DNA from: Acidobacteriota bacterium
GTDB lineage: Bacteria; Actinomycetota; Acidimicrobiia; Acidimicrobiales; Acidimicrobilacustridaceae
Length of the DNA stretch: 57,891 bases
Direction of reading: 5' to 3'
NCBI GenBank assembly: GCA_018969405.1
Contig: JAGWYK010000006.1
Location: forward strand, 1 to 57,891
Shown here: positions 1-11,420 of the stretch, piece after piece
Position numbering within the stretch: position 1 is the first letter of the stretch
Layout: the number at the start of each line of letters is the position of its first letter
The notes under the pieces: model-generated
Database searches by the model: none
What the model was told of the DNA's origin: nothing
The model's input: the letters and a program-made list of their open reading frames with translations, nothing else
Made by a program: the position numbers and the translations under genes

Positions 1-1391
1 GTGCGGCCGGCGAGATCGGTGGGCACCGGCACCGGCGGCGGTCCGGCCGACACGGTGAGGGTGACGGTGCGGCCCTCCTTGAGCGATGTGCCGGCCACCG
101 GATCCTGGGAGATCACGGTGTCGGCCTCGACGGTCTCGGAGAACTCCGGCGTCTCCTGGACGGTGAACCCGTTGCGTCGCAGCAGCTCGCGGACCTCGGC
201 CACGGGCATGGCGGCGTAGTCACCGAGCACATGGGTGGGTCGGTAGAGCGCGAAGAACGCGCCGATCACCCCGGCGACCACCAGCAGCGCGACGAGACCA
301 CTCACAACCGAGCGCGAGGGCCGCCGCCGGCGTCCTGCGGCGCTCGCCGACGGAGCCGCGGCCGGACGTTCGATGGTGCGGGTGGTGGGCTGCCCCACCG
401 GATCAGCGGCGATGATCACTCCGGTGGCATCGCTGACCACGGTGGGGTCGGTGAAGATCTGTCCGAAGACGTCGTCGGCGGGTCGGAACAGCGTGGTGGG
501 TTCGATGGGATCGAGCTCGCCGCGCTCGAGAGTGGTGACCCCGGCCAGCGGGAGTGGGGCGGCCGCCGGGAGATCCTCGGCGGCGGCCAGCATCGTGGCG
601 AAGGTGCCGGCATCGGGTCGATCGGCCGGATCGGGGACGCCGGCGGCCGCCAGTGCCGGGGCGAGGGGACCCATGGCCGACGGCACCGGGATGGGCCGAT
701 CGACGCGGGCCATGAGGGTGCCGAGGGTGGTGTCGGCGGCGAAGGGAAGCGCGCCGGTGTGGGCCTCGATGAGCACCAGCGCCAACGAGTACACATCGCT
801 GCGACCGTCGAGCGTGGCTCCCTGGGCCTGTTCCGGCGAGGCGTACCGGGCCGTGCCGAGCACGGCGCCCGCCGGTTCGGTCCAGGCCGCCTCGGCCAGC
901 GCTCGGGCCAGGCCGAAATCCGCGATGCGGAGACGACCCTCCTCGTCGAAGAGCAGGTTGGCGGGCTTGATGTCGCGATGCACGAACCCCTGGCGATGGG
1001 CGTACTCGAGGGCGCGGGCCGCCTCGAGCCCCACGGCTCGGGTCTGGGCGAGATCGAGGCGCGCCCCCCGGTCGAGCATGGAGCGCAGCGAGCCGCCATC
1101 GAGCATCTCGGTGACCAGATACGGGACATCACCCTGGCCCCAGTCATGGACGGCCATGACGTTGGGATGGTTGAGGGCCGCCGCGCTCTGGGCCTCGGCC
1201 CGGAACCGCTTGAGGAACGAGGGGTCATCGGCGAGCGCGTCGTGCAGGACCTTCACCGCCACACGGCGGCGCAGGACCACGTCATCGGACAGGTACACAG
1301 TCGCGGATGCACCGGTGCCGATGGGGGCCAGCAGCCGGTACCGCCCTCCGAGCACCTGCCCGACGCGGTCGGGCATGCGGGAGTTGGCCAC
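1..1391 (-). CDS. Ser/Thr protein kinase with PASTA domain, C-terminus cut by window edge
   Basis: Membrane Ser/Thr kinase of the PknB type. Residues 18-280 form the kinase domain, with a glycine loop near 25-30, ATP-binding Lys47, HRD at 138-140, DFG at 158-160 and an activation-segment SPE at about 185-187. An Arg-rich stretch (354-360) precedes one transmembrane helix (about 361-383), and a PASTA repeat begins near 393, so the sensor part is extracellular. The gene runs off the left edge after about 463 codons, so the number of PASTA repeats is unknown. The GTG start at 1391 is chosen because a TACCCT box lies six bases upstream; an ATG five codons further in (1376) is the alternative. PASTA kinases sense muropeptides or lipid II and phosphorylate division and wall proteins; that role here is inferred from the family. 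Confidence 0.93.
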   Translation of the reverse strand, partial: MANSRMPDRVGQVLGGRYRLLAPIGTGASATVYLSDDVVLRRRVAVKVLHDALADDPSFLKRFRAEAQSAAALNHPNVMAVHDWGQGDVPYLVTEMLDGGSLRSMLDRGARLDLAQTRAVGLEAARALEYAHRQGFVHRDIKPANLLFDEEGRLRIADFGLARALAEAAWTEPAGAVLGTARYASPEQAQGATLDGRSDVYSLALVLIEAHTGALPFAADTTLGTLMARVDRPIPVPSAMGPLAPALAAAGVPDPADRPDAGTFATMLAAAEDLPAAAPLPLAGVTTLERGELDPIEPTTLFRPADDVFGQIFTDPTVVSDATGVIIAADPVGQPTTRTIERPAAAPSASAAGRRRRPSRSVVSGLVALLVVAGVIGAFFALYRPTHVLGDYAAMPVAEVRELLRRNGFTVQETPEFSETVEADTVISQDPVAGTSLKEGRTVTLTVSAGPPPVPVPTDLAGR

Positions 1392-1397
1392 GACCCG

Positions 1398-1403
1398 AGG
1401 GTA
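1398..1403 (-). promoter_or_regulatory. -10 box of kinase gene (leaderless)
   Basis: TACCCT on the minus strand, ending six bases before the GTG at 1391. It fits the TANNNT actinobacterial -10 placed for transcription to begin at the start codon. Confidence 0.5.
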
Positions 1404-1472
1404 GTGGGTGGCCCCCTCGGATTCGGTCACCCTGCGCCCCGTCCCGACTGCCCGTGCCGGTCACCGGCGGGG

Positions 1473-1478
1473 CAGACT
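1473..1478 (+). promoter_or_regulatory. -10-like box (CAGACT)
   Basis: CAGACT ends six bases before the GTG at 1485. It departs from TANNNT at the first base but is spaced exactly like the stricter boxes in the window, and the same hexamer precedes the methyltransferase at 9103. Confidence 0.35.
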
Positions 1479-1484
1479 GAGGTC

Positions 1485-1905
1485 GTGACCACCTCCCCCA
1501 CCACTCGTCCGCCGCGCCGACTGCAGGTCCGTCATCTCGTCATCGTGCTGCTGCTGGGCGTGGTGGCGGTGTGCGTGTTCGTGCTGTTCAAGAAGAGTCA
1601 GCAGAACGCAATCAGCCTCGACGGCGGTGTCATCGAGCAGCTGATCCCGGCCCCGGGTCTGAAGGTGCTCAAGCAGGATGCCATCGGTGTCGATCTGGCT
1701 CCGGGCTATGAGGCGAAGCTGGCGCTCGACGGGAAACCGATCCCCGACTACCAGCTCACCATCGTCGCCGCGCTCGGGCAGTACACCGTCAATCCGGTGG
1801 TCGGCTCCGATTTCGAGGCGCTGCCCACCGGCGACCACTGCGCCACGGTCACCTACTGGCGAACCATCGACGGCCCGGGGCAGTCGGTCAGCCGCAGCTG
1901 GTGCT

Positions 1906-1919
<14 letters not shown>
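1485..1919 (+). CDS. small membrane-anchored extracytoplasmic protein
   Basis: 144-residue protein of unknown function. A basic N-terminus (about 1-17) leads into a single transmembrane helix (about 18-36), followed by a roughly 105-residue extracytoplasmic domain that looks like a small beta sandwich. Two cysteines near the C-terminus (in HCATV and SWCF) could form a disulfide. The open frame extends far upstream, but that part is antisense to the kinase. The GTG at 1485 is preferred because of the box at 1473-1478 and because the membrane anchor then sits at the N-terminus. It diverges from the kinase gene across a 93-base shared promoter region and overlaps the convergent HAD gene by 14 bases. 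Confidence 0.75.
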
Positions 1920-4715
<2,796 letters not shown>

Positions 4716-4742
4716 CCCAGCGGGTGCGACCGGACCGACGGC

Positions 4743-5759
4743 TCAGGCCCCCACCGAGAACGGGTAGGTCGATGCCTGCTGGAGCCGGGCGGCGATGCCG
4801 GTGGTGAGTTCCATCACCAGCTCCGCCTGGGTCACGCCGTGCTGCGCCAGACCGCAGGTCGGGGTGATGATGGTCTGGGCGATGAGGAGCCGAGGATCGA
4901 GTCCATCCTCAACCAGCGCCGTGCCGAGCACGTACAGGCGGCGCCACAGGCGGTCGACAGTGGTGCCGACCGGCCCATCGGTGGGCACCGCGCCCCAGGC
5001 CATCCATCCGCCGCGTTCGAGGAAGTCCCCGAACAGCCCGGCATGGGCGGTGATCTCGGGGCGCACCGGCACCGACAGGATGCGCGGCCCGGCGCTCAGC
5101 AGCAGTCGGTAGTCGGGCGTGGTGCAGCAGTGGAGACCGGTCACCGCGATGGACTCCACCACCGCGAGGGCGCCCGAGACCAGATCGACCCCGTCCGACG
5201 GAGCGATCGGGAACCCGGGTTCGGTGAGCGAACCCATGGCCGGTTCGTCGAGGAACAGCACGATCTGGGCCTGCGGCACCCGGCGCAGCACATGGGCCAC
5301 GAGCGCGGCGCAGCGCTGACGGACGACCCGCCCGGCGATGCGGAACGCCAGATCGGCGTCGACACCGGTGGCATGCAGCGCCAGACCCAGCGTGACCGGC
5401 CCGGTGGTCGAGACCTTGAGCGGACCGGTGCGATCGGCCACCGCGGTGAGGAAGGCGCGCAGACCGACGAAGGCGTCGCCGCGGAACTCGGTGTCGAGCA
5501 GCGGCGCCTCGGGATCGAGCGCGTCGTGATCGATGAACAGCACCCCGTCATCGTCGACGACCACGCCGACGACGCCGGCCGCCGCCTGGGCGATCATCCC
5601 CTCGCGGCGCGAGCGGGCCGGCAGCGCCGGCGCGCTCGGCAGGCGCGGCGAATGACGCAGCACGAACTCGACGGCGTCGCCCGGGTCGCAGTGCGGCAGG
5701 TGGCCGATGCCGGTGGACAGGCCCGCGGGCAGGATCTCCGCCGGCGTGCGCATGGTCAT
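4743..5759 (-). CDS. cobalamin-independent methionine synthase C-terminal-domain-like protein
   Basis: 338 residues matching the UROD/MetE-like barrel of cobalamin-independent methionine synthases but without the N-terminal half of MetE. Zinc-ligand positions are visible as His-Cys in GLHCC and a later Cys in PTCGL, with Glu in FLDEPA, so a thiol methyl transfer is plausible; the substrate is unknown. The ATG at 5759 is chosen because AGGAGG (5774-5769) lies nine bases upstream; the frame stays open 14 codons further. A homologue of this kind, Rv3015c, sits next to ligA in M. tuberculosis, so the pairing looks ancient. Confidence 0.85.
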   Translation of the reverse strand: MTMRTPAEILPAGLSTGIGHLPHCDPGDAVEFVLRHSPRLPSAPALPARSRREGMIAQAAAGVVGVVVDDDGVLFIDHDALDPEAPLLDTEFRGDAFVGLRAFLTAVADRTGPLKVSTTGPVTLGLALHATGVDADLAFRIAGRVVRQRCAALVAHVLRRVPQAQIVLFLDEPAMGSLTEPGFPIAPSDGVDLVSGALAVVESIAVTGLHCCTTPDYRLLLSAGPRILSVPVRPEITAHAGLFGDFLERGGWMAWGAVPTDGPVGTTVDRLWRRLYVLGTALVEDGLDPRLLIAQTIITPTCGLAQHGVTQAELVMELTTGIAARLQQASTYPFSVGA

Positions 5760-5768
5760 CGCGATCCG

Positions 5769-5774
5769 CCTCCT
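5769..5774 (-). promoter_or_regulatory. Shine-Dalgarno sequence fixing the MetE-like start
   Basis: AGGAGG on the minus strand, nine bases from the ATG at 5759 and fifteen from the next ATG at 5753. It decides against the longer upstream frame. Confidence 0.6.
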
Positions 5775-5868
5775 GAGTCCACCGTGCACTCCCCCCGACA
5801 CGGCCCCGTGTGGTGCCGCAGGTCACATAACTAGCGATCCGAGCGACAACTGGGCAAATCTCAGGGTG

Positions 5869-6765
5869 ATGACACCTGCCGCACGCAACTTCGGACGCTG
5901 GGCCACCGCGGCGGTCTGGGCCACCCTGCCCCTGCTGGCGGGGCCGATCCTCGCCCATGCCCTCGATCCCCGCAGTGCGCTGTTCCAGCGATCGGCCTCA
6001 CTCGGGCTCTGGATCGTCTGGGGTGCGGGACTGGTGGCGGCGCTGGTGCCGAGCACGGTGGCGCTGACCGCTCTGCGCATCCTGGCCCCGGCCTCGTTGA
6101 CCGCCGTGATCTGGGCGGTGCTGGCCTCGAGCGATCGGGCCGACACCGCGGCCTCGGTCGCACTGGCCGTCACCTCACTGGTCACTGTCATCGCCCTGTC
6201 CTCCTTCGTGGGCGACCGCTTCGTGAACGGCTCGTCCTACGGCGACGAACGTCGGCTGCCCCTGCGGGCCCCCGCCCCGCTGCTGTTCGGACCACTGGAG
6301 CTGGCCTGGCTGGTCGCCGTGGGCGGCATCGTCGGCGGGCCCCTGCTGCTCGCGGCGCGGCAATGGCTGCCGGGACTCATCCTGGTCGTCGTCGGCTGGC
6401 CCGCCGCCGCCATCGCCATCCGGGCTCTCCACGGACTGTCGCGACGGTGGATCGTGTTCGTGCCCGCCGGTCTGGTCGTGGTCGATCAGATGGTGCTGGC
6501 CGATGCCCTGCTCGTGATGCGCCAACGGGTCGCCGGGCTCGAGATCGTCGACATGGAGGTGGCGGCCGAGAACGACACCGATCTCACCGCCGGCGCCCTC
6601 GGGCCCCGTCTGCGCATCGCCCTCAGCACCCCCGAGCTGATCGTCCCTGCGGTGCGGCGCCGCTCCACTCCGACCGAGCCCTTCGAGGTCAGCGCCGTGC
6701 GCACCGCCCCGAGCCGACCCGGCTGGGTGCTGGCCGAGGCTCGCAGCCGACGCCTGGTGGTCTGA
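5869..6765 (+). CDS. multi-pass membrane protein, conserved hypothetical
   Basis: 298 residues of unknown function. Hydrophobic segments near 15-35, 45-68, 72-92, 100-122, 155-180 and 185-205 suggest six transmembrane helices. They are followed by a charged cytoplasmic tail of about 90 residues containing short beta-like stretches. It is likely an actinobacterial family of the ligA/mnmA region, but I cannot name it. Start choice is uncertain: the ATG at 5869 directly follows an in-frame GTG at 5866, and no clear Shine-Dalgarno or -10 is visible. The frame upstream of 5866 is antisense to the MetE-like gene. It converges on mnmA with a ten-base gap. Confidence 0.75.
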   Translation: MTPAARNFGRWATAAVWATLPLLAGPILAHALDPRSALFQRSASLGLWIVWGAGLVAALVPSTVALTALRILAPASLTAVIWAVLASSDRADTAASVALAVTSLVTVIALSSFVGDRFVNGSSYGDERRLPLRAPAPLLFGPLELAWLVAVGGIVGGPLLLAARQWLPGLILVVVGWPAAAIAIRALHGLSRRWIVFVPAGLVVVDQMVLADALLVMRQRVAGLEIVDMEVAAENDTDLTAGALGPRLRIALSTPELIVPAVRRRSTPTEPFEVSAVRTAPSRPGWVLAEARSRRLVV

Positions 6766-6775
6766 GGCCGATCAC

Positions 6776-7837
6776 TCAGACGACGATGCCGCCGCCGAGC
6801 ACGCAGTCGCTGTCGTAGAACACGATGCTCTGACCCGGGGCGATGCGCCGCTGGGGCTGCTGCCACCGCAACGTCGCCCGATCCCCGTCGGGCATGACCG
6901 CAGCCACCGCCAGCGGCGCACCATGGGCGCTGACCTGCGCCGTCACCGACGCACCGGCGGCCACCTCCGCACGGGCCTCCTCGTCGACCCAGGTGACGAC
7001 GCGCAGCGACTCCCCCATCTGCAGCAGTTCCTCGGCATGGCCCACGGTGACGGTGGCGCCGGCGACATCGACCGCCAGCGCGTAGCGCGGGGACCCGTCA
7101 CCGGCGAGACCGAGACCGCGACGCTGACCGATCGTGACCAGTTCGACGGCATCGACGGTGCCCACCTCCTCGCCGGCGGTCGACACCAGCCGGCCGGGCC
7201 GAAGTGCGATGCGCGAGCCGAGGAAGGTGCTGCGACCGCCTCCGGCATGGGAGATGAAACAGACGTCCTGGCTGTCGGGCTTGGCCGCGGTGCGCAGTCC
7301 CAGCGCCTCGGCCCGGGTGCGGACCTCGGCCTTGGTGAGATCACCGATGGGCAGCAGCACCCGTGCCAGCTGCTCGGAGGTGAGCATGTGCAGCACATAG
7401 CTCTGATCCTTGGCGGGATCGACGCCGCGGCGGATGCGCCGAGCTCCCGACGCAGTGGTGGCGACACCAGCATGGTGACCGGTGGCGATGGCGTCGAAGC
7501 CGAGGGCGCGGGCCCGCACCAGCAGACGATCGAACTTGAGGTGGCGGTTGCACTCGATGCAGGGGTTGGGGGTGCGCCCCGCAGCATGGTCGGCGACATA
7601 GGGGTCGACGACCTCGGCGAGGAACTCGTCGCCGAAGTTGAACACCACATGGTCGATCCCGAGCTGCTGGGCCACCCGCCGGGCATCGTCGACATCGCTC
7701 ACCGAGCAGCAGCCGGAATCGGACTCACCGCCCCACAGCTTCAGGGTGACGCCCACGACCTCATGGCCCTCGTCGCGCAGCATCGCCGCGGCCACCGACG
7801 AGTCGACCCCACCCGACATGGCCACCATGACCTGCAT
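6776..7837 (-). CDS. mnmA: tRNA-specific 2-thiouridylase MnmA
   Basis: 353 residues. It catalyses ATP-dependent 2-thiolation of wobble uridine 34 in tRNA Lys, Glu and Gln, using sulfur from a cysteine desulfurase. The PP-loop SGGVDSS is at 8-14, and the catalytic cysteines are Cys93 (in NPCIEC) and Cys193 (in DVCFI). Its ATG overlaps the iscS stop codon (TGATG at 7839-7835), so the sulfur donor and the thiolase are translated together. In mycobacteria trmU and iscS are also adjacent. Confidence 0.97.
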   Translation of the reverse strand: MQVMVAMSGGVDSSVAAAMLRDEGHEVVGVTLKLWGGESDSGCCSVSDVDDARRVAQQLGIDHVVFNFGDEFLAEVVDPYVADHAAGRTPNPCIECNRHLKFDRLLVRARALGFDAIATGHHAGVATTASGARRIRRGVDPAKDQSYVLHMLTSEQLARVLLPIGDLTKAEVRTRAEALGLRTAAKPDSQDVCFISHAGGGRSTFLGSRIALRPGRLVSTAGEEVGTVDAVELVTIGQRRGLGLAGDGSPRYALAVDVAGATVTVGHAEELLQMGESLRVVTWVDEEARAEVAAGASVTAQVSAHGAPLAVAAVMPDGDRATLRWQQPQRRIAPGQSIVFYDSDCVLGGGIVV

Positions 7838-9042
7838 CAGGACCCCCGCAGGTCGAAGCGACGGAGCTGGGCCACGGCGCCGGGGATGACGGCGAGGGCG
7901 TGATCGATCTCAGCCTCGGTGGTGGTGTGACCCAGCGACAGGCGCAGTGATCCGGCCGCCAGCCCCGGGTCGATCCCGATGGCGGCCAGCACATGCGAGG
8001 GCTCCATCGCCCCGCTCGAGCAGGACGAGGCCGCCGAGGCGAACACCCCCTCGCGCTCCAGCAGGAACAGCAGCGCCTCGCTCTCGACCCCGGCGATGCA
8101 CACATGGGCGATGCCCGCGACCTGCTGGGAGCGGTCGACGACGCCACCGACCGCTGTGGTCTCGACGAGATCGGACACGGTGGCGACCAGACCGTCGAGC
8201 AGGCGATCGCGCAGCGCGCCGATACGGAGGATCTCGGACTCGCGCTCCGCGGCGGTGATCCGGGCCGCCACCGTCATCGCCACGATGCCGGCCACGTTCT
8301 GGGTGCCGGGTCGACGACCGCGCTCCTGACCACCACCGAGCTGCATGGCATGCACCGTCGCGCCGGCGCGGGACGCCAGTGCCCCGACACCCTTGGGGCC
8401 ACCGAACTTGTGGGCGCTCACGCTGAGCAGATTTGCGTCGCGGGCCGTCCGGGCGATGTCGGTCCAGCAGAAGGCCTGCACGGCATCGGTGTGCAGCAGC
8501 GCATCGGGCGCATGGCGACGCACCAGTTTCGCGATCCGATCGAGCGGCTGGATGGTGCCGATCTCGTTGTTGACGGCCATGACCGAGACGAGCCGGACTC
8601 CGGGACCATCACCCGATGCGGCCCGACCGTGCTGCTCCCGCAGCACCTCGGTGAGGTGGTCGAGATCGAGACGACCCTGCTGGTCGACACCGATCACCGG
8701 ACCGCCGAGATGCGCGACCGGGTCGAGCACGGCATGGTGCTCGACGGCGCTGCACACCACGACGCCCTCGCCCAGCACCTCCCGATCCGCATTGCGGGCG
8801 GCGCCGAACACGGCGAGGTTGTCGGCCTCGGTGCCACCGCTGGTGAAGATGATGTCCCCGGGCGCGACACCGAGCAGGTCGGCCAGCTCGTCGCGGGCCT
8901 CGTCGATGGCCCGTCGGGCATCGCGGGCCGCCCGATGGGCTCCCGAGGGGTTGGCGTAGCGCTCGGTGAGGAACGGGAGCATCGCCTCGACCGCCTCGGG
9001 TCGCATCGGCCCGGTCGCCGCATGGTCGAGATACGCACTCAC
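7837..9042 (-). CDS. iscS: cysteine desulfurase IscS/NifS family
   Basis: 401 residues. PLP-dependent release of sulfane sulfur from cysteine, here most directly for MnmA and for Fe-S assembly. The PLP lysine is Lys212 in SAHKFGG and the persulfide cysteine is Cys341 in SSCSSG. Other signature motifs are LDHAAT at 5-10 and the GGGQERGRRPGT region near 236-247. The frame is open much further upstream, but that part is antisense to the methyltransferase; the GTG at 9042 gives the canonical N-terminus and is preceded by TACCCT seven bases away. It shares a 60-base divergent promoter region with the methyltransferase at 9103. Confidence 0.97.
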   Translation of the reverse strand: MSAYLDHAATGPMRPEAVEAMLPFLTERYANPSGAHRAARDARRAIDEARDELADLLGVAPGDIIFTSGGTEADNLAVFGAARNADREVLGEGVVVCSAVEHHAVLDPVAHLGGPVIGVDQQGRLDLDHLTEVLREQHGRAASGDGPGVRLVSVMAVNNEIGTIQPLDRIAKLVRRHAPDALLHTDAVQAFCWTDIARTARDANLLSVSAHKFGGPKGVGALASRAGATVHAMQLGGGQERGRRPGTQNVAGIVAMTVAARITAAERESEILRIGALRDRLLDGLVATVSDLVETTAVGGVVDRSQQVAGIAHVCIAGVESEALLFLLEREGVFASAASSCSSGAMEPSHVLAAIGIDPGLAAGSLRLSLGHTTTEAEIDHALAVIPGAVAQLRRFDLRGS

Positions 9043-9049
9043 CGGGCCA

Positions 9050-9055
9050 AGGGTA
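9050..9055 (-). promoter_or_regulatory. -10 box of iscS-mnmA operon (leaderless)
   Basis: TACCCT ends seven bases before the iscS GTG at 9042. Confidence 0.45.
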
Positions 9056-9090
9056 CCGGTGCGGATCGACACCGCCCGATGGGGTCGGAC

Positions 9091-9096
9091 CAGACT
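9091..9096 (+). promoter_or_regulatory. -10-like box (CAGACT) of methyltransferase gene
   Basis: CAGACT ends six bases before the GTG at 9103, the same hexamer and spacing as at 1473-1478. Confidence 0.35.
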
Positions 9097-9102
9097 GGGG
9101 TG

Positions 9103-9855
9103 GTGACCGAGGATGCTGCGCTCTACGGGGACTCCTTCGCCGATGTCTACGACGAGTGGTACGCCGACATGTTCGACACCGCCGCCGAGGTGGCGACCCT
9201 CACCGAACTCGCCGGAGACGGACCGATCTGTGAGCTCGGTGTCGGCACCGGTCGGCTGGCCATCCCCCTCGCGGCGGCCGGCCTGGAGGTCGTGGGCATC
9301 GACGGTTCGGCCGCCATGCTCGACCGGCTGCGGTCCAAGGAGCCGCCTCCATCGCTGACCACCGTGCTCGGTGACATGGCGGCGGTGGCCGATGTGCTCG
9401 CCGCCGACCCATCGACCGCCGCGATGCGTTTCCCGATGGTGATGTGTGCGTTCAACACCTTCCTCAACCTCAGCACCGAGGCGGCGCAGCAGCGCTGCAT
9501 GCACCAGGTCGCGTCGATCCTCACCGCCGGTGGGATCTTCGTGGTCGAGAGCTTCGTCCCGGCGCAGCCCTCGGAGATCGAGGTGGAATCCATCGACGAG
9601 TCCTCCGTCGGCAACGGCGTGGTCGTGCACATCCATACCGACCCCCACACCCAGATCGTCCGAGGTGAACATCTCGAACCGACCGGGACCGGACTGCGAC
9701 GACGACCCTGGACGGCCCGATACCTCCACCCCGCGCAGTTCGACGAGCTCGCCGCCGACGCCGGACTGGTGCCCATCCATCGGTGGAGCGACTGGCATCG
9801 CGCCCCCTTCGACGAGGAGAGCACCACGCACATCACGGTGTACCGCCGAAGGTGA
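9103..9855 (+). CDS. class I SAM-dependent methyltransferase
   Basis: 250 residues with a Rossmann methyltransferase core. Motif I is ELGVGTGRLA near 41-50, the acidic end of beta-2 is GIDGS near 66, and a hydrophobic strand near 112-120 (VMCAFNTF) occupies motif III. The N-terminal YDEWY segment resembles the lid of small-molecule methyltransferases of the UbiE/TehB type. The C-terminal half is beta-rich and may bind the acceptor. The substrate is unknown. The GTG start is set by the CAGACT box; the upstream open frame is antisense to iscS. Next on the same strand is a START-like protein with its own promoter. Confidence 0.85.
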   Translation: MTEDAALYGDSFADVYDEWYADMFDTAAEVATLTELAGDGPICELGVGTGRLAIPLAAAGLEVVGIDGSAAMLDRLRSKEPPPSLTTVLGDMAAVADVLAADPSTAAMRFPMVMCAFNTFLNLSTEAAQQRCMHQVASILTAGGIFVVESFVPAQPSEIEVESIDESSVGNGVVVHIHTDPHTQIVRGEHLEPTGTGLRRRPWTARYLHPAQFDELAADAGLVPIHRWSDWHRAPFDEESTTHITVYRRR

Positions 9856-9941
9856 ACCATCGCCGAGGCCGGCACGATCCGGACGCTGGCGGTCCGCCGA
9901 CCGATCCTCGCCCCGATCAGGGCATCGGGACCGTGGCTCCG

Positions 9942-9947
9942 TAGGCT
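9942..9947 (+). promoter_or_regulatory. -10 box of SRPBCC gene (leaderless)
   Basis: TAGGCT ends six bases before the ATG at 9954. Confidence 0.5.
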
Positions 9948-9953
9948 GGCCCC

Positions 9954-10400
9954 ATGGCCGGCATCACCGTGAGCACCACCATCGACGCCACTCCTGAGCA
10001 GGTGTGGGAGGTCGTACGCGTGGTCGCCGATCATGTCGACTGGATGCACGATGCCGTCGCCATCCGCTTCACCTCCGAGAGCACCTCGGGGGTGGGCACG
10101 ACCTTCGACTGCGACACGAAGGTCGGCCCGTTCCGCCTCACCGATCGCATGGAGATCACCCGCTGGGAGGACGCGAGGGTCATGGGCGTGCGCCATGTGG
10201 GCATGGTCACCGGCTCGGGCGAGTTCACCCTGGTGCCCACCCCGCCGGGACGTACCGAGTTCGTCTGGCGCGAGACCCTCCACTTCCCCTGGTGGATGGG
10301 CGGCCCCATCGGCGCCGTGGTGGGTGGCGTGTTCCTGCGCCTCATCTGGAAGCGCAACCTGCGCGGCCTGCGCACCATCGTCGAGGCCCGCAACCCGTAG
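9954..10400 (+). CDS. SRPBCC (polyketide cyclase/START-like) family protein
   Basis: 148 residues, the full length of a single START-like helix-grip domain. It opens with a beta strand (ITVSTTIDA), then the PEQVWEVV helix near 14-21. A long C-terminal helix carries a hydrophobic GAVVGGVFLRLIWK stretch that may touch the membrane. Such proteins bind lipids or other hydrophobic ligands; no catalytic assignment is possible. It is monocistronic and leaderless, converging on the rhomboid gene. Confidence 0.85.
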   Translation: MAGITVSTTIDATPEQVWEVVRVVADHVDWMHDAVAIRFTSESTSGVGTTFDCDTKVGPFRLTDRMEITRWEDARVMGVRHVGMVTGSGEFTLVPTPPGRTEFVWRETLHFPWWMGGPIGAVVGGVFLRLIWKRNLRGLRTIVEARNP

Positions 10401-10457
10401 ATCGGGCCGACCGATCCGCAGCAGCCGGACCGGAACCGCCGGCTCAGGCGCGCTCGA

Positions 10458-10496
10458 TCAGAAGCGCCGGGTCAGAAGCGCCCAGTCAGAATCGAA
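10458..10496. repeat. 14-bp tandem repeat at the rhomboid 3' end
   Basis: Two near-identical 14-base units beginning TCAGAAGCGCC at 10458 and 10472, with a decayed third starting at 10486. On the minus strand the third unit supplies the rhomboid stop codon (TGA at 10488-10486), and each earlier unit repeats a TGA at the same phase of the unit. This looks like local slippage duplication. Confidence 0.6.
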
Positions 10497-11385
10497 GGAT
10501 CGGCTGTGCCCAGTGGTCGGCGGCCCAGAGGCAGCCGGCGAACATCGCGGCGGTGAGGGCGATGCACACCAGCGTGCCCACCCACGGGGCCCGCACGGCG
10601 CGATCGAGGCTCAGCACCAGCGCACCGATAGCCACGCCACCGGCGAGACCGGCGAGATGCGCCCCTTTCGAGATGCCCGGCGAGGCGAAGGTGAGCAGGA
10701 GGTTGATGACCACCAGCGCGCCGATGCCGTTGCGCCACACGTCGATGCCCGCACGGCGCTGGGCGATGACCGCCGCCCCCATGAGGCCGAACACCGCACC
10801 CGAGGCGCCCACGGTCGGCGTGGCGGGCGACACCAGCAGCACACCGAGCGACCCGGCCACCAGACAGGCCATGTAGAGCGCCAGGTACCGAGCCCGGCCG
10901 AGCAGCGATTCGAGCTGCGAACCCAGCAGGTACAGCAGCAGCATGTTCATGGCCAGATGCAGCAGCCCCGAGTGCAGGAACGCACCGGTGACGATGCGGT
11001 ACCACTGTCCGGTGGCCACACCGATCTCGCGGGCCAGGAATCCGCCGGGCGAGGAGCTGTACTCGATGCCGTAGCCGAGCAGCAGCCCGCGATCGGACAG
11101 GGTGCCGCCACCGCCACCGATGGATCCACCGGTGACCAGGCAGCCGAACAGCGCGAGCAGGTTGAGGGCGATGAGCACCTCGGTGACGATGGGACGGGTG
11201 CCGCTGAGATCACGCAGACGCATCACGGGCGAACTGCGGCGACCGGCGCGCACGCACTCGGGGCACTGGAACCCCACGGAGGCCTGGGTCATGCACGAGG
11301 GACAGATCGGACGGGCGCAGCGCTGACAGGACACCCCGGCGGCACGATCGGTGTGCTTGTAACAGGTGGTGATCGGGGTGGACAT
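10486..11385 (-). CDS. rhomboid intramembrane serine protease with N-terminal zinc-binding motif
   Basis: 299 residues. The catalytic dyad is Ser195 in GASGAVFG and His243 in GAHLAG, with the conserved HxxxN at 143-147, so the protease should be active. At least six membrane helices lie between about 65 and 290. The cytosolic N-terminus (8-44) has eight Cys/His positions arranged like a B-box or double zinc ribbon, a feature common in actinobacterial rhomboids. Rhomboids release membrane-anchored substrates; none can be named here. It converges on the SRPBCC gene. Confidence 0.95.
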   Translation of the reverse strand: MSTPITTCYKHTDRAAGVSCQRCARPICPSCMTQASVGFQCPECVRAGRRSSPVMRLRDLSGTRPIVTEVLIALNLLALFGCLVTGGSIGGGGGTLSDRGLLLGYGIEYSSSPGGFLAREIGVATGQWYRIVTGAFLHSGLLHLAMNMLLLYLLGSQLESLLGRARYLALYMACLVAGSLGVLLVSPATPTVGASGAVFGLMGAAVIAQRRAGIDVWRNGIGALVVINLLLTFASPGISKGAHLAGLAGGVAIGALVLSLDRAVRAPWVGTLVCIALTAAMFAGCLWAADHWAQPILRF

Positions 11386-11420
11386 GGCCTGCGCGCTCGC
11401 CGGTGGTGACCCGAGGGGGA

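Noticed and set aside
231-1484. Long open frame before the small membrane protein
   Set aside because: Antisense to the kinase gene, with no domain match and low-complexity Gly/Arg/His composition.
9043-9831. N-terminal extension of the iscS frame
   Set aside because: Antisense to the methyltransferase gene; IscS proteins begin at the LDHAAT region, and TACCCT precedes the GTG at 9042.
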